Positions 1 to 9,149 of a stretch of DNA of 64,000 nt are shown here, one piece after another. Numbering within the stretch: the stretch's first letter is position 1; each line of letters opens with the position of its first letter. The notes beneath the pieces were generated by a model. It had not been told where the DNA came from and did not search any database. It saw only the letters and a list, made by a program, of their open reading frames with translations. The stretch spans positions 1 through 64,000 of the forward strand of contig CAVTJL010000007.1 in assembly GCA_963735065.1 (NCBI GenBank), in the 5' to 3' direction. Origin of the DNA: CAVTJL01 sp963735065 (GTDB lineage Bacteria > Pseudomonadota > Alphaproteobacteria > Geminicoccales > Geminicoccaceae). A program made the position numbers and the translations under genes.

Positions 1-565
1 GCGCGTCCTGCTACCATGAGTCCCACCCAGCTCCTGACCCGCGCGGAAGCGGCCGCAGTTGCAGGCTCGGCCACACCTCGGCGCGTGCCCGGCCTATTCG
101 GCCCAGACGGCTCCGTCGCGACGGAGCCTCGCTCCCGATTGGCAATTTCCGTCCCCTCAACATCAGCCGCACCGCCTCGACGTCACTGGTCCCGCGTCAA
201 CAGCGCGAAGACCGCATCGCTTTGTGGAGACCGCTGCATCCGGGCAGGCCATGCTATACTTTAGCATTCTAGTCATGGGACGTGACCTTGCGCTACAGAC
301 CAAACGTAGATGCCTCTCGATCATTCGGCCTAGCTCTTCGACGATTGAGGGGGCTAAGGTCGGCACCGCCCGCTAACGACGCTGCGTCCGTTCCGCTACC
401 GAGCCGGTTCCACCGGAGCCGGAGACTCGGCCTCGACGAAAGATGCGGCGCTCCGATTGAACCTCTAACGCCTACGCGCCAGTACCGAGCTCGACCAAAC
501 CTCGTCCTACACTCGGCGAGATCCAGCACTCCCAAGGAGCGGCGATTTGCCCTCGAAGCAAAGCT
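1..565. other. Non-coding or decayed left edge
   Basis: I see no convincing gene here. The open frames are short, overlap on both strands and show no recognisable domain. The stretch lies downstream of the minus-strand methyltransferase gene that ends at 566. I see no clear hairpin plus T-run to act as a terminator. Confidence 0.5.
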
Positions 566-1822
566 CTACGCCGAAGTGCCCTTCCCGACGATCGACCGTA
601 TCTCTACCTTCTCATGGTCCTCGCCCAGGATCTCATGCACCATCTGCCGGATCTCGGTCTCGTAGTTGGGGTTCATCACGAGGATCACGTCGGGTCGCCG
701 GTCGCCCAGGCTCGCGGGCGCCAGGATGGGATGGCCCGTTCCGGGCGTGAAGCGGCCTTCCTTGGCAGGGTTAATGTCGACGACGCCTGTGATCGTCCGC
801 TGCAGAGCGCGGTCCTGGCCCGCTACGAGGTTGAGGAAGCTGATCGACTTGGTTCCCGCGCCCCAGAGATAGACGCGCTGGCTCTGCTCGGCAGCGCCGC
901 GCAGCCATTGGCGCCAGAACGCGATTGTCTCGCCATAGCCCCCGGCAAATTGTCGGACGCCGTCGTGAGATTGGCCAATCGTCGGCGTCGGGCGGCCTCC
1001 ATTCGTCGGCACCGGCGGACCTGCCCGCCGGCCTAGCGCGACAATGAACTGGCCACCAAACCGCTCCTCGACGAACAGGGCTTCCAGCCCGGACCGCCGG
1101 AACAGATGGCGCAAAGACATCTCGGAGAAATAGGAGACGTGCTCGTACAGGATGTCCCAAATGCTGTTGTCGCGCCAGATGTAGAGGCCGTTGGGCACCT
1201 CGATCATGATCTTGGCGGTGTCCGCCGTCATCAGATCGATCAGGGAGCCCATGAACCCTGCCGGCTCCTCGATATGCTCGAGCACGTGCCTGGCGCAGAC
1301 CAGATCAGCCCGCCCTTTGAGGGAAGGCTCATACTCCTTTGGGATGATCCGAACTCGGGGATGGCACGACCGGTCGTTCCCGCTCGAGTAGCTGGGATCG
1401 AGCCCGATGCCCAAGCTCTCGCCCTTGTCGCAAACGAGCCTCAGAAAGTCGCCCTGCCCGCAACCGATCTCGAGCACGGTGCCGCCATGAATCCCGAGCC
1501 TCTGGACGAGCTCCGCCGCAAGATCGTCCATGTAGCTAGCGAAGCGTGGCGAATGGTGCAGCGCGTTGTCGTACCCTACTCGATATTCGAGCAGGTCCCG
1601 GTCGAAGCTCTGATTGAAGACATGATCGCAGGTCGCGCAATGGGCCAGCGTGATGCGCCCCATCGGCTGCTTCAGGGCGTCCCGGTATTCTCGAATGGCC
1701 ACGTGATACATGGCCGGAACCGGTGGTAGCTCAAGGAAAGTGAGAAGATCATCACCGCCGCAGACGGGGCAACGGTGATCCCTGCGCTGCGCTGGTTCCG
1801 AGCCGATCTCAGTGCCGACCAT
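566..1822 (-). CDS. SAM-dependent C-methyltransferase (NovU/TylC3-like)
   Basis: A 418-residue class I methyltransferase of the sugar C-methyltransferase type, which adds a methyl group to C-3 of a nucleotide-bound keto-sugar. An N-terminal zinc-binding region shows CPVCGG (about residue 18) and CATCDHVF (about 62). The SAM-binding motif VLEIGCGQGDF lies near residue 115. The C-terminal Rossmann-like part contains VYLWGAGTKS near residue 320. The ATG at 1822 has a GGAAGG ribosome-binding site about 9 bases upstream. The gene stands alone, pointing away from the polysaccharide operon that starts at 3592. Its layout matches the two tandem methyltransferases at 11-13.4 kb, and it most resembles the second one. 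The family is secure; the exact sugar substrate is unknown. Confidence 0.85.
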   Translation of the reverse strand: MVGTEIGSEPAQRRDHRCPVCGGDDLLTFLELPPVPAMYHVAIREYRDALKQPMGRITLAHCATCDHVFNQSFDRDLLEYRVGYDNALHHSPRFASYMDDLAAELVQRLGIHGGTVLEIGCGQGDFLRLVCDKGESLGIGLDPSYSSGNDRSCHPRVRIIPKEYEPSLKGRADLVCARHVLEHIEEPAGFMGSLIDLMTADTAKIMIEVPNGLYIWRDNSIWDILYEHVSYFSEMSLRHLFRRSGLEALFVEERFGGQFIVALGRRAGPPVPTNGGRPTPTIGQSHDGVRQFAGGYGETIAFWRQWLRGAAEQSQRVYLWGAGTKSISFLNLVAGQDRALQRTITGVVDINPAKEGRFTPGTGHPILAPASLGDRRPDVILVMNPNYETEIRQMVHEILGEDHEKVEIRSIVGKGTSA

Positions 1823-1966
1823 TTCCGTGCCTTCCAGCTAGCGCTGTCGCGTCCGATCGTGGGCGCCGAGAAGACTCCCGAACGAGCATCGAGAACGAGC
1901 GATGGACAGTGACCGTGGGGTCTTCTCGTTTGCGATACGCGGATCAGGCCTTAAGTCGTTTTCGTC

Positions 1967-2431
1967 TCACGGAAAGATGTTGAGATCGCCTACAGACTGA
2001 CGATCACAGCTCTGCTCATCGATCATCGCGTCGAGGGAGCCACACCATGTATCACCGCTTCCGGGCCTGGTCCCGTCGACGACGTCGGTGTCGCCCGAGC
2101 TCAGCAGGAGCTCCGTGAGCTCACTGCTGGTGCTCTTCGCGAACACGTAGATTGTGCAGAGCCGGCCAGGCGGCGCATGACACTCGAACCAGGCCTCGGC
2201 CCTGGCCAGCGTCGCGACCAGCATCAACGGGATGGCGCAGGCAACGATCTGGACCAGGCGGCGGCCTCCATGACGACCTTCGGCCCGGTAGGCGCTCCCG
2301 CAGGAGAAGGTCGGCTGCGCGCACTCGGGTTGCTGCCATCCGGTTTGCGCATTGGCACGAGGTTCGCCGCTGGCCATGCGAGCCGCCCTCCCATCGTGGT
2401 GTGCTCGCCACCGTGGCTTTCGGACCAGCAC
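1967..2431 (-). CDS. Possible small secreted protein, hypothetical
   Basis: An open frame of up to 154 codons. Its C-terminal 95 residues look like a small exported protein: a hydrophobic segment (VACAIPLMLVATLARA) ends in a plausible signal-peptidase site before AEAWFECHAPPG. A cysteine-containing mature part of about 75 residues follows. No in-frame ATG lies just before the hydrophobic segment. An ATG nearby is in another frame, so either the N-terminal part (residues 1-60, arginine-rich, unconvincing) is spurious or a frameshift has occurred. I do not recognise the family. It lies just upstream of the minus-strand methyltransferase. Confidence 0.35.
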   Translation of the reverse strand: MLVRKPRWRAHHDGRAARMASGEPRANAQTGWQQPECAQPTFSCGSAYRAEGRHGGRRLVQIVACAIPLMLVATLARAEAWFECHAPPGRLCTIYVFAKSTSSELTELLLSSGDTDVVDGTRPGSGDTWCGSLDAMIDEQSCDRQSVGDLNIFP

Positions 2432-2740
2432 ACGCCCTCACTGTCGCCATATCGGCGCGGCGACATCGACCGCCTCTCGCCTCTTGCACCGCCCGACCTG
2501 CCGAGCCCAAAGCCCCGGAAAGCTAGACCACATCATTGGAGGCAATCCACATCTCACCGTAGACGATATCAGCACCGCGTGGGAATACCGCCATTCGGCC
2601 ATATCGATTGGCGGCGGCTCGTCAGCTCGAAGCGCTTCCGCCAGCTGCTCCGACAACTTCGGACGCCATGCTCGACGCCGTGAGGAGCGGCCCGCAATAG
2701 GCGCCAGGGCCAGCGAGCCGACGAAGGCGGACGGCACCAT

Positions 2741-2770
2741 CATAGAGGCGGCAACCATAGAGGCGGCAAC
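2741..2770. repeat. 15-bp tandem duplication
   Basis: The unit catagaggcggcaac occurs twice back to back without mismatch in a non-coding stretch. It was probably a replication-slippage event. No function is visible. Confidence 0.7.
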
Positions 2771-2786
2771 GCCCAATCGCCCCGGG

Positions 2787-2824
2787 GCTGATCCTCGACG
2801 GACCCACCGACGCCGAGGATCAGC
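2787..2824. repeat. Perfect 11-bp inverted repeat
   Basis: The arms GCTGATCCTCG (2787-2797) and CGAGGATCAGC (2814-2824) are perfect reverse complements separated by 16 bases. The hairpin would be stable in RNA, but no T-run follows on either strand, so it is not a standard intrinsic terminator. It could be a protein-binding site or an end of a lost mobile element. Confidence 0.55.
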
Positions 2825-3358
2825 TTCGTTCTCGCAAGGCAAGCGACCTCCAAAAGGCGGACCACCTCTCCGCGCCGTCGCCGTCTTGCCGGTCGTTGCG
2901 GCGGGCTCCACTCGCGGAACGAGGGCCCGCCGGCAGCGGCGACGCCAGCAGTCGGACTGTGCGGCTTCAAGCGGCGCGAGCGGCAGCTTCCACGGCGCTA
3001 CGCCGCCTGTCCTCACCGCGCCGTCGGTTCGCAAGGAACGCATCAGCGTGCCCAAGATGTCTGCAGCCTACACCCGATGACGGTGACATTGGCACCAAAG
3101 GCGGCGACAACCCTACCTCTGATCGCTCGCTTATCGTTGCCGCCATCGTCTATCCTTGCATGGTGTCGTCCTGCCTCCCAGCAGGTCTCGGAACTCTGGT
3201 TGTCCAACTCTTGCTGAGGCGCAAACGAAAGCTCATAGCAGGTACGCTCGTTAGGTTTCTCATCTCTGATTGGAGACAAACAACACCAAACTCCAAGTCG
3301 CCTTCTCCGCCGGATAAACTCTGTCTCATGCGTCCTCTAATCCTAATCTGCACACATT

Positions 3359-3386
3359 TTGGGATCGTATTTGGTCTTTGTATATT
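3359..3386 (+). promoter_or_regulatory. Candidate promoter of the polysaccharide operon
   Basis: TTGGGA (3359-3364), a 16-base spacer and TATATT (3381-3386) form a reasonable sigma-70-like pair in the AT-rich stretch, about 200 bases before the first gene. A second -35-like TTGACA at 3456 lacks a matching -10. Both are assigned by eye only. Confidence 0.3.
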
Positions 3387-3591
3387 ATCTCCATCTGGTT
3401 GATTTGATATTATGAATATTCTAATATTTCGCTATTAGTGCGATCATCTCTACACTTGACAAGTTGCTTACTTGCGGTTCGACTGTGATGCATCGTCTGC
3501 AACCCTTTTTCATCCGCGCCCAGGTTGGAAGGATAGCGGTGGTATAGCGGCTCACGCGTCTGACTTGAAAAGCACTTGGTAGAGGCGGTAA

Positions 3592-5037
3592 ATGCGCGAG
3601 ATAATAATCGAGCAGAAGGTGGCCGCGTCGGGCGGGAGTTTGGGGCTAGCTCCGGGCCGGCTCCTTTTCATCGGTGACCTCCTGAGCCTAGGTCTGGCCT
3701 TCACGCTGGCAACGCTCGGTAGTGCCACTGTGAGCGAGCTGCTTTGGGGCACCACGCCGGGCGCGCCGACATTCGAGGTCACCATCCAGCGTGGCATGCA
3801 GGTAGCAACGCTCAGTGCGGCCTTGCTCACCTGGTTCGCCGTCACTGGCCACTACTCTCGCCGCATGCCAATGGAAGAAGAGCTCAGGCGCGTCTGCACC
3901 GGCATGGTCGTCACGGCGCTCGTCGACGGCTGTCTGCAGTTCGTCTATCAGAATGAGATCTCTCGCGGTTGGGTTCTACTGACCTGGCCACTCGCGCTTG
4001 CTTTCATCCTCCTCTGTCGCCTTGCCGGCAAGCAGGTCCTCTACGAGCTTGGCCCGTGGCGCTGCCAGACGGTCGTCATCGGCACGGTGGCTCAGACCCG
4101 GCAGATCGCGGACATCCTTCTCTGTGACCACCACCTGGGCTACGTCCCCTGCGAGCTCGTGGACCTCGAGCAGGGAGACGATCGGACCCGGGAACGAGTG
4201 GGTGAGCTCCTCAGTCGGGACAACATTAATCACGTCGTCATCAGCATCGACGGGACCGAGCTCGCAAGGAGCCTCGAGGTCGCTCGTTTCATAGACGACA
4301 ACTTCGAGGTGCCGCTCGCCCTAGCGACCAACCTCCGCGGCCTCGAGATCCGTGACCTACAAGCGTACCATCTCTTCGGTTGCGACTGCGTCTTTCTGAA
4401 TAACAACCGCCTCTCGCGGAGCCGCCTCCGGGTGCGCGCGAAGCGGGTCTTCGACATTTTCGCCGCCAGCGCCCTACTCCTGATCGCCCTGCCCGTCCTG
4501 CTGCCGATCGCGGCGATCGTCTGCCTCGACGGTGGGCCACCGCTCTACGGCTCGACCCGAGTGGGACGGAACGGCAGGCTGTTCAAGGCGCTCAAGGTCA
4601 GGAGCATGGTACCCGACGCCGAGCGCGTCCTACAGGAGCTGCTAGACCGCGATCCCGTCGCGCGCGCGTCATGGGCCGGTCAGTACAAGATCAGGAACGA
4701 TCCGCGCGTCACCTGGATCGGCCGCTTCCTGCGTCGCACGAGCCTCGACGAGCTTCCCCAGCTCCTTAACGTCCTGCTCGGACACATGAGCCTCGTCGGG
4801 CCGCGCCCGATGCTGCCCGACGAGCGCGAGCGCTACGGCAGCGCCGCCTTCGCGCTCTACCGGCGCGTCACGCCAGGCCTCACCGGCATGTGGCAGGTGA
4901 GCGGACGGGATGATGTGGAATACTATCGTCGCGTCGAGCTCAATACCTGGTACGTGAAGAACTGGTCGCCCTGGCTCGACCTTCTCATCCTCCTTCGAAC
5001 CGCGCTCGTGGTCGTCAAGGGAGCCGGGGCATCATGA
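3592..5037 (+). CDS. Undecaprenyl-phosphate sugar-1-phosphate transferase
   Basis: A 481-residue polyisoprenyl-phosphate hexose-1-phosphate transferase (WcaJ/PssY type). It transfers the first sugar phosphate to the membrane lipid carrier and so starts the repeat unit. The N-terminal half has several hydrophobic segments and a CoA-binding-like middle domain (VVIGTVAQTRQIADIL, about residue 160). The C-terminal catalytic domain begins near residue 285 (RAKRVFDIFAASALLL). It carries the family signatures KVRSMVPDAE and the SLVGPRPMLPDE motif. The length is typical. It is the first gene of the operon, and its stop overlaps the next start (ATGA). Confidence 0.92.
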   Translation: MREIIIEQKVAASGGSLGLAPGRLLFIGDLLSLGLAFTLATLGSATVSELLWGTTPGAPTFEVTIQRGMQVATLSAALLTWFAVTGHYSRRMPMEEELRRVCTGMVVTALVDGCLQFVYQNEISRGWVLLTWPLALAFILLCRLAGKQVLYELGPWRCQTVVIGTVAQTRQIADILLCDHHLGYVPCELVDLEQGDDRTRERVGELLSRDNINHVVISIDGTELARSLEVARFIDDNFEVPLALATNLRGLEIRDLQAYHLFGCDCVFLNNNRLSRSRLRVRAKRVFDIFAASALLLIALPVLLPIAAIVCLDGGPPLYGSTRVGRNGRLFKALKVRSMVPDAERVLQELLDRDPVARASWAGQYKIRNDPRVTWIGRFLRRTSLDELPQLLNVLLGHMSLVGPRPMLPDERERYGSAAFALYRRVTPGLTGMWQVSGRDDVEYYRRVELNTWYVKNWSPWLDLLILLRTALVVVKGAGAS

Positions 5038-5411
5038 GCGCGCTCACCGACAAGCGCGTTCTCGTCACGGGCTGGGCCGGCTTCATCGGCAGCTTCCTCT
5101 GCCAGCGTCTCGTCGACGCTGGAAGCGAGGTCCCCTGCGTCGACAAGGTCTTCACGGGTAGACGGCGGAACGTGGCACATCTTCGCCAGGAGCCAAGCTT
5201 CGAGCTGGTCCGCCACGACATCAACAGACCTCTCTATGTCGAGGTGGAGCAGACCTACAATCTCGCCTGTCCGGCGTCACCCATCGAGCGGCGGCCCGTC
5301 GTGACCAAGGCGGAGGAGCTGCTCGACTGGCGGCCCAAGATCGGTCTCGACGAAGGCCTGGCCCGGACCGTTGAGTACTTTGATCGCTATTTGAGGAAGC
5401 GCGCCACATGA
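5034..5411 (+). pseudogene. UDP-glucuronate decarboxylase (UXS) with in-frame internal deletion
   Basis: A 125-codon open frame. Residues 8-84 match the N-terminal NAD-binding part of UDP-xylose synthases, up to the conserved NLACPASPI. Residues 86-125 match their extreme C-terminus (RRPVVTKAEELLDWRPK, then EGLARTVEYFDRYL). The roughly 190 residues between, including the catalytic YxxxK, are absent with no frame change. The nucleotide-binding motif is also altered (TGWAGFIG instead of TGGAGFIG). Full-length relatives have about 310-345 residues. The gene keeps ATGA overlaps at both ends, so it is still co-translated but cannot be an active decarboxylase. Either it is a remnant or it has a non-enzymatic role. 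Confidence 0.85.
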
Positions 5412-6403
5412 TCAGAACGGTGCTAGTGACAGGTGGCGCCGGCTATATCGGAAGCCACACCTGCAAGGCCCTGGCTCAGGCAGGCTTTGCCCCGGTCGCC
5501 TATGACAACCTGTCGACCGGCAATCGCTGGGCAGTCCAGTGGGGCCCGCTCGAGCTCGGCGATATCCTGGATCGCTGCCGCCTGCACGAGGTTCTGGGAT
5601 TGCATCGTCCGATCGCGGTGATGCACTTCGCCGCCTTTGCCCAGGTTGGCGAGTCGATGGCGGAGCCGGCGCGCTACTACCGCAACAACGTCTGCGGCGC
5701 CGTCAACGTCATCGACACCTGCCGCTTATGTGGCGTCGATGTCTTCGTCTTCTCGAGCAGCTGCGCGGTATACGGCATACCGGCGGTCGTCCCGATCGAC
5801 GAGACGCAGCCCAAGGAGCCGATCAATCCCTATGGGGCGAGCAAGCTCATGATTGAGCGCATTCTCGCCGACTATGACATGGCGTACGGCCTGCGCAGCG
5901 CCAGCCTCCGCTATTTCAACGCCGCTGGCGCCGATCCGGAGAGGAGGGTCGGCGAGCATCGGGTCGTCGAGGCTCATCTCATCCCGCTGGCGTTCGATGC
6001 CATTCTGGGCGTCCGGCCGCCCCTCCCAGTCCTGGGGATCGACTACCCGACGCCGGATGGCACCGCGATCCGCGACTATGTCCACGTGAGCGATCTGGCG
6101 GAGGCCCATGTCTCGGCACTTCAGCGCCTGCTCGCCGGATCGCCGAGCTTCGCGCTCAATCTCGGCGCCGGCCAGGGCAGGTCGGTCATGGAGGTGCTGC
6201 ACGCGATCGAGCGCGTGACCTCCCTCAAGGTGCCGCACAAGATCTATCCGCGGCGACCGGGCGATCCGCCAGAGCTCGTCGCCAATGCCAGCCGGGCGCG
6301 GCTGCAGCTAGGGCTCGGCTTTCCCAACTCAGGCTCGCTCGAGTGGATCATCGAGACCGGCTGGGCCTGGCGCCGCAGTTCGAACCATGCACTCGCCGCC
6401 TGA
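5408..6403 (+). CDS. galE: UDP-glucose 4-epimerase
   Basis: A 331-residue extended short-chain dehydrogenase that interconverts UDP-glucose and UDP-galactose, supplying galactose for the polysaccharide. It shows the NAD-binding GGAGYIGSH at residue 9, the FSSSCAVYG segment with the catalytic serine, and YGASK (YxxxK) near residue 145. A GalE-typical RYFNAAGADP follows, and then the C-terminal substrate part. The length is normal. The start overlaps the stop of the deleted UXS frame (ATGA), and its 3' end overlaps the next glycosyltransferase by 17 bases, so it belongs to the same operon. Confidence 0.93.
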   Translation: MIRTVLVTGGAGYIGSHTCKALAQAGFAPVAYDNLSTGNRWAVQWGPLELGDILDRCRLHEVLGLHRPIAVMHFAAFAQVGESMAEPARYYRNNVCGAVNVIDTCRLCGVDVFVFSSSCAVYGIPAVVPIDETQPKEPINPYGASKLMIERILADYDMAYGLRSASLRYFNAAGADPERRVGEHRVVEAHLIPLAFDAILGVRPPLPVLGIDYPTPDGTAIRDYVHVSDLAEAHVSALQRLLAGSPSFALNLGAGQGRSVMEVLHAIERVTSLKVPHKIYPRRPGDPPELVANASRARLQLGLGFPNSGSLEWIIETGWAWRRSSNHALAA

Positions 6404-7628
6404 CCTCCCCGCCCCTTCGATCGTGGGCATCGGCCAGCGCCGCTCTCGGGTGCTGCTCGTGCTCGAGGCCAGCTTCGCCGGCGCCGGCCGCCATGTCCTC
6501 GACCTCGCCGCGGGCCTGTTGGCGCTCGGCCAGGAGGTGCATCTCGTCTACTCGCCACGACGGATGGAGCTGGAGTTCGGCAGAGAGCTTCTCGCGCTCA
6601 AGGCGCAAGGCCTCGTCACGGTCCAGGTGCCGATGGCGCCCGAGCCGGGGCCAGCTGACCTCGTAAGCGTCTGGCGCGTGCGCCGCTACCTCAAGAGGGC
6701 CGGCCCATTCGACGTCATCCACGGCCATAGCTCCAAGGGCGGCGCCGTGGCGCGGCTGGCGGCCATCGGCCTCGAAGTCCGCCGGCTCTACACACCACAC
6801 GCCTTCAAGACGATGGATCCGACGCTCTCGGCGGCCAAGCGGAGCCTCTACGGCACGGCCGAGCGACTCCTGGCCCGCTTCGCGACCGAGCGGCTGCTGC
6901 TGGTCTCCACCGACGAGGCAAGGCATGCGCGTACGCAGCGCATGCCCACCGAGAAGCTCAAGGTGATCCCGAACGGCACCCGCGTACCGGACGACGTGCC
7001 GGACCGTGTGCTGGCTCGGGCGCGGTTTGGTCTGCGCGAGGAGACGGTCGTCCTCGCCTGGGTCGGCCGGCTGGCGCCGCAGAAAGCACCCGAGCGCTTC
7101 GTCGCCCTCGTGGCGGCGCTACGCGCGGAGATGCCCGATCTGCGTGCACTGATGCTCGGCTACGGTGAGCTCGAGAGCCGGATCGTCGCGCAGATCCGAG
7201 CGTGCGATCTCGGCTCGATCCTGCAGCTCCACACCGACCGTCGCGGCTGGGATGCTATGGCCGCGGCCGATCTCTTCGTTCTCACCAGCCGCTACGAGGC
7301 GATGCCCTATGTGGTTCTGGAGGCCCAGGCCCTGGGCGTGCCGGTAGTGGCGACCGACGTCAGCGGCGTGCGGGACGACGCGCTCCAGGCTGCGGTTCGT
7401 GTCGCCCCCAACAGCGACGACATCACGGCCCTCGCAGCGGACGTGCGGGCGGCACTGGGCGAGCGGCTCGCGCGCGCCGGCTCGCCGACGCACCGTGATC
7501 CGATCCCGGGGCGTAACTCATTGACCATGGCCCGCGAGATCCTCGAAGCCTATCTGCCGCAGGATCCCGACGCCAGGCTGAAGCACGTCCGACGCCGCGG
7601 TGAGCGCACCGTGGCGCGACTGCACTAG
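6387..7628 (+). CDS. Glycosyltransferase family 4
   Basis: A 413-residue GT-B glycosyltransferase. The N-terminal acceptor domain contains RVLLVLEASFAGAGRHVLDLAAGL (residues about 19-42, only partly diagnostic) and HGHSSKGGAVARLAA. The C-terminal donor domain has WVGRLAPQKAPE and the family 4 E-x7-E region (TSRYEAMPYVVLEAQALG), followed by VPVVATDVSG. It probably adds one sugar of the repeat unit on the cytoplasmic face of the membrane. It overlaps galE by 17 bases. Donor and acceptor cannot be read from sequence. Confidence 0.88.
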   Translation: MHSPPDLPAPSIVGIGQRRSRVLLVLEASFAGAGRHVLDLAAGLLALGQEVHLVYSPRRMELEFGRELLALKAQGLVTVQVPMAPEPGPADLVSVWRVRRYLKRAGPFDVIHGHSSKGGAVARLAAIGLEVRRLYTPHAFKTMDPTLSAAKRSLYGTAERLLARFATERLLLVSTDEARHARTQRMPTEKLKVIPNGTRVPDDVPDRVLARARFGLREETVVLAWVGRLAPQKAPERFVALVAALRAEMPDLRALMLGYGELESRIVAQIRACDLGSILQLHTDRRGWDAMAAADLFVLTSRYEAMPYVVLEAQALGVPVVATDVSGVRDDALQAAVRVAPNSDDITALAADVRAALGERLARAGSPTHRDPIPGRNSLTMAREILEAYLPQDPDARLKHVRRRGERTVARLH

Positions 7629-7636
7629 CGCCCTCC

Positions 7637-9070
7637 ATGTGGTCCGATCCCCCATCGCGCCCCACCCCGTCGGCCGCCGCCGACGTTCGCCACGTGCCGG
7701 TCGCGATGGGCTCGCGGTCAGCAGCGATGCGACTGCTTCGAGGACTGCTGCACGGCCTGGACGAGGTCGTGACACCGCGCCGGCTGCGCCAGATCCTCGG
7801 TAGCATTCTTTGGCTGCTGGCGGAGCGTGGTGTGCAGCTCGTGGTCCAGCTCTTCGTCGGCCTGTGGGTGATCCGCTATCTCCAGCCCGATGGATTTGGC
7901 CTTCTCAGCTATTGCCTCGCCTTCGCCCTCCTCGTCCGTATGGCCGCCCGTCTGGGGCTCGAATCGGTCGTCACGCGCGACCTGGCGCGGGGTAGCATGG
8001 CGGCCGGCAGGATCATGGCGGCCACGCTTATTCTACGTCTGGCCGCCAGCATCGCCTTCGGCGCGCTCATCTTGGCGTTTGCGCTCCTGGTTGAGGCCGA
8101 TGATACGAGCACACGACTGGCCCTCTTCATCATCGCCGTCGTGCCGTTGGCGCAATGTGGCGACATCGTGCAGTGGTGGTTCAATGCGCAGACCAGGGTG
8201 AAGCTCGCGGTTCTCATCCGCAATATCGCGCTCCTGACATCATCGCTGGTCCGCGTCGGACTCATCCTGCTCGCGGCGAGCTGGCCTCTTTTCGTGGTCG
8301 CGATGCTTGTAGAGTCGCTGGTCGGCAGTGTCGTCGGCGTGGCCCTCGGCATCCGTGCCAAGGCGCCAGCGCTCGCCTTTCGCGCCGTCACCTTGAGCGA
8401 CCTACGGCGGCTGACCTCGCACGCCCTCCCTCTGCTCTTCGCGGGCCTCGCCATCCTCGTCTACATGTACGCGGACGTCGTCATGCTCAAGACGATGGTG
8501 GGTCCGGGCGCCGCGGGCATCTACGCGGGCGCGGCACGCATCTCGGAGATCGCCTATATCCTGCCGGTCGCGATTGTCGCCGCCGTCAATCCGACGATCG
8601 TCCAGCTGCAAGCGTACGACACCCTGGCGCATGCGAGGCTGGTGCGCGCCGTGATTCGCGGCGCCGTGCTGCCGACGCTCCTGATTGTGGCTGCGGGTGT
8701 CGCCCTGGCGGGCACGATCGTGGCCCTGCTGCTGGGGCCCGCTTATGCCGCGTCTGGGGATATCCTCCGAATCCATATCTGGACCCTGCCCTTTGTGGCG
8801 ATAGGCAGCGTCACCACCACGCTTCTCGTGAATGAGCACGCCGAAGGCGTCGTGTTGATGGCGACGGTGCTCGCGGCACTCCTCAACATCGGGCTCAACC
8901 TCGTTCTCATCCCTCACCTCGCCGGGATCGGCTGCGCAATCGCGACAATGCTCGCCCAGATCGGCTCCTCTCTCGCCTTCCTCCCTCTGCTCGGGCGGCA
9001 GGGCCGCGCGGTCTCCCGTCGCTTCGTCTCAGCGGCGCGACCGCTGCCGGCAATGGCTGAGGGCGTCTGA
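7637..9070 (+). CDS. Polysaccharide repeat-unit flippase, Wzx type
   Basis: A 477-residue polytopic membrane protein of the MOP/polysaccharide-biosynthesis family with about 12 hydrophobic segments. It begins with the typical ILWLLAERGVQLVVQLFVGLWVIRYL region near residue 55 and includes LPLLFAGLAILVYMYADVVML mid-protein. It should move the lipid-linked repeat unit across the inner membrane for polymerisation. The start used gives a 50-residue polar N-terminus that is unusual for the family, and no good ribosome-binding site precedes it. ATGs at 7706 or 7727 are alternatives. It lies 8 bases after the family 4 transferase. Confidence 0.87.
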   Translation: MWSDPPSRPTPSAAADVRHVPVAMGSRSAAMRLLRGLLHGLDEVVTPRRLRQILGSILWLLAERGVQLVVQLFVGLWVIRYLQPDGFGLLSYCLAFALLVRMAARLGLESVVTRDLARGSMAAGRIMAATLILRLAASIAFGALILAFALLVEADDTSTRLALFIIAVVPLAQCGDIVQWWFNAQTRVKLAVLIRNIALLTSSLVRVGLILLAASWPLFVVAMLVESLVGSVVGVALGIRAKAPALAFRAVTLSDLRRLTSHALPLLFAGLAILVYMYADVVMLKTMVGPGAAGIYAGAARISEIAYILPVAIVAAVNPTIVQLQAYDTLAHARLVRAVIRGAVLPTLLIVAAGVALAGTIVALLLGPAYAASGDILRIHIWTLPFVAIGSVTTTLLVNEHAEGVVLMATVLAALLNIGLNLVLIPHLAGIGCAIATMLAQIGSSLAFLPLLGRQGRAVSRRFVSAARPLPAMAEGV

Positions 9071-9149
9071 CGATGAGGGCGGACCGAGACTCAACCGATG
9101 GCACGCAGGGCGCTCCCGCGCCCATCGTGAATAGCGGAGGATACCACCG

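Larger units (their letters stand above)
2432..3591. other. Gene-poor leader before the polysaccharide operon
   Basis: No convincing gene in about 1.1 kb. The left part is GC-rich and holds a 15-bp tandem duplication and an 11-bp perfect inverted repeat. The right part (about 3230-3590) is markedly AT-rich for this genome and lies directly before the first gene of the operon, so it probably holds the promoter and a long untranslated leader. Confidence 0.5.

Noticed and set aside
2152..3402. Overlapping plus- and minus-strand frames of 70-240 codons in the leader
   Set aside because: They are low-complexity Arg/Ala/Pro-rich translations on both strands with no ribosome-binding sites or similarity.
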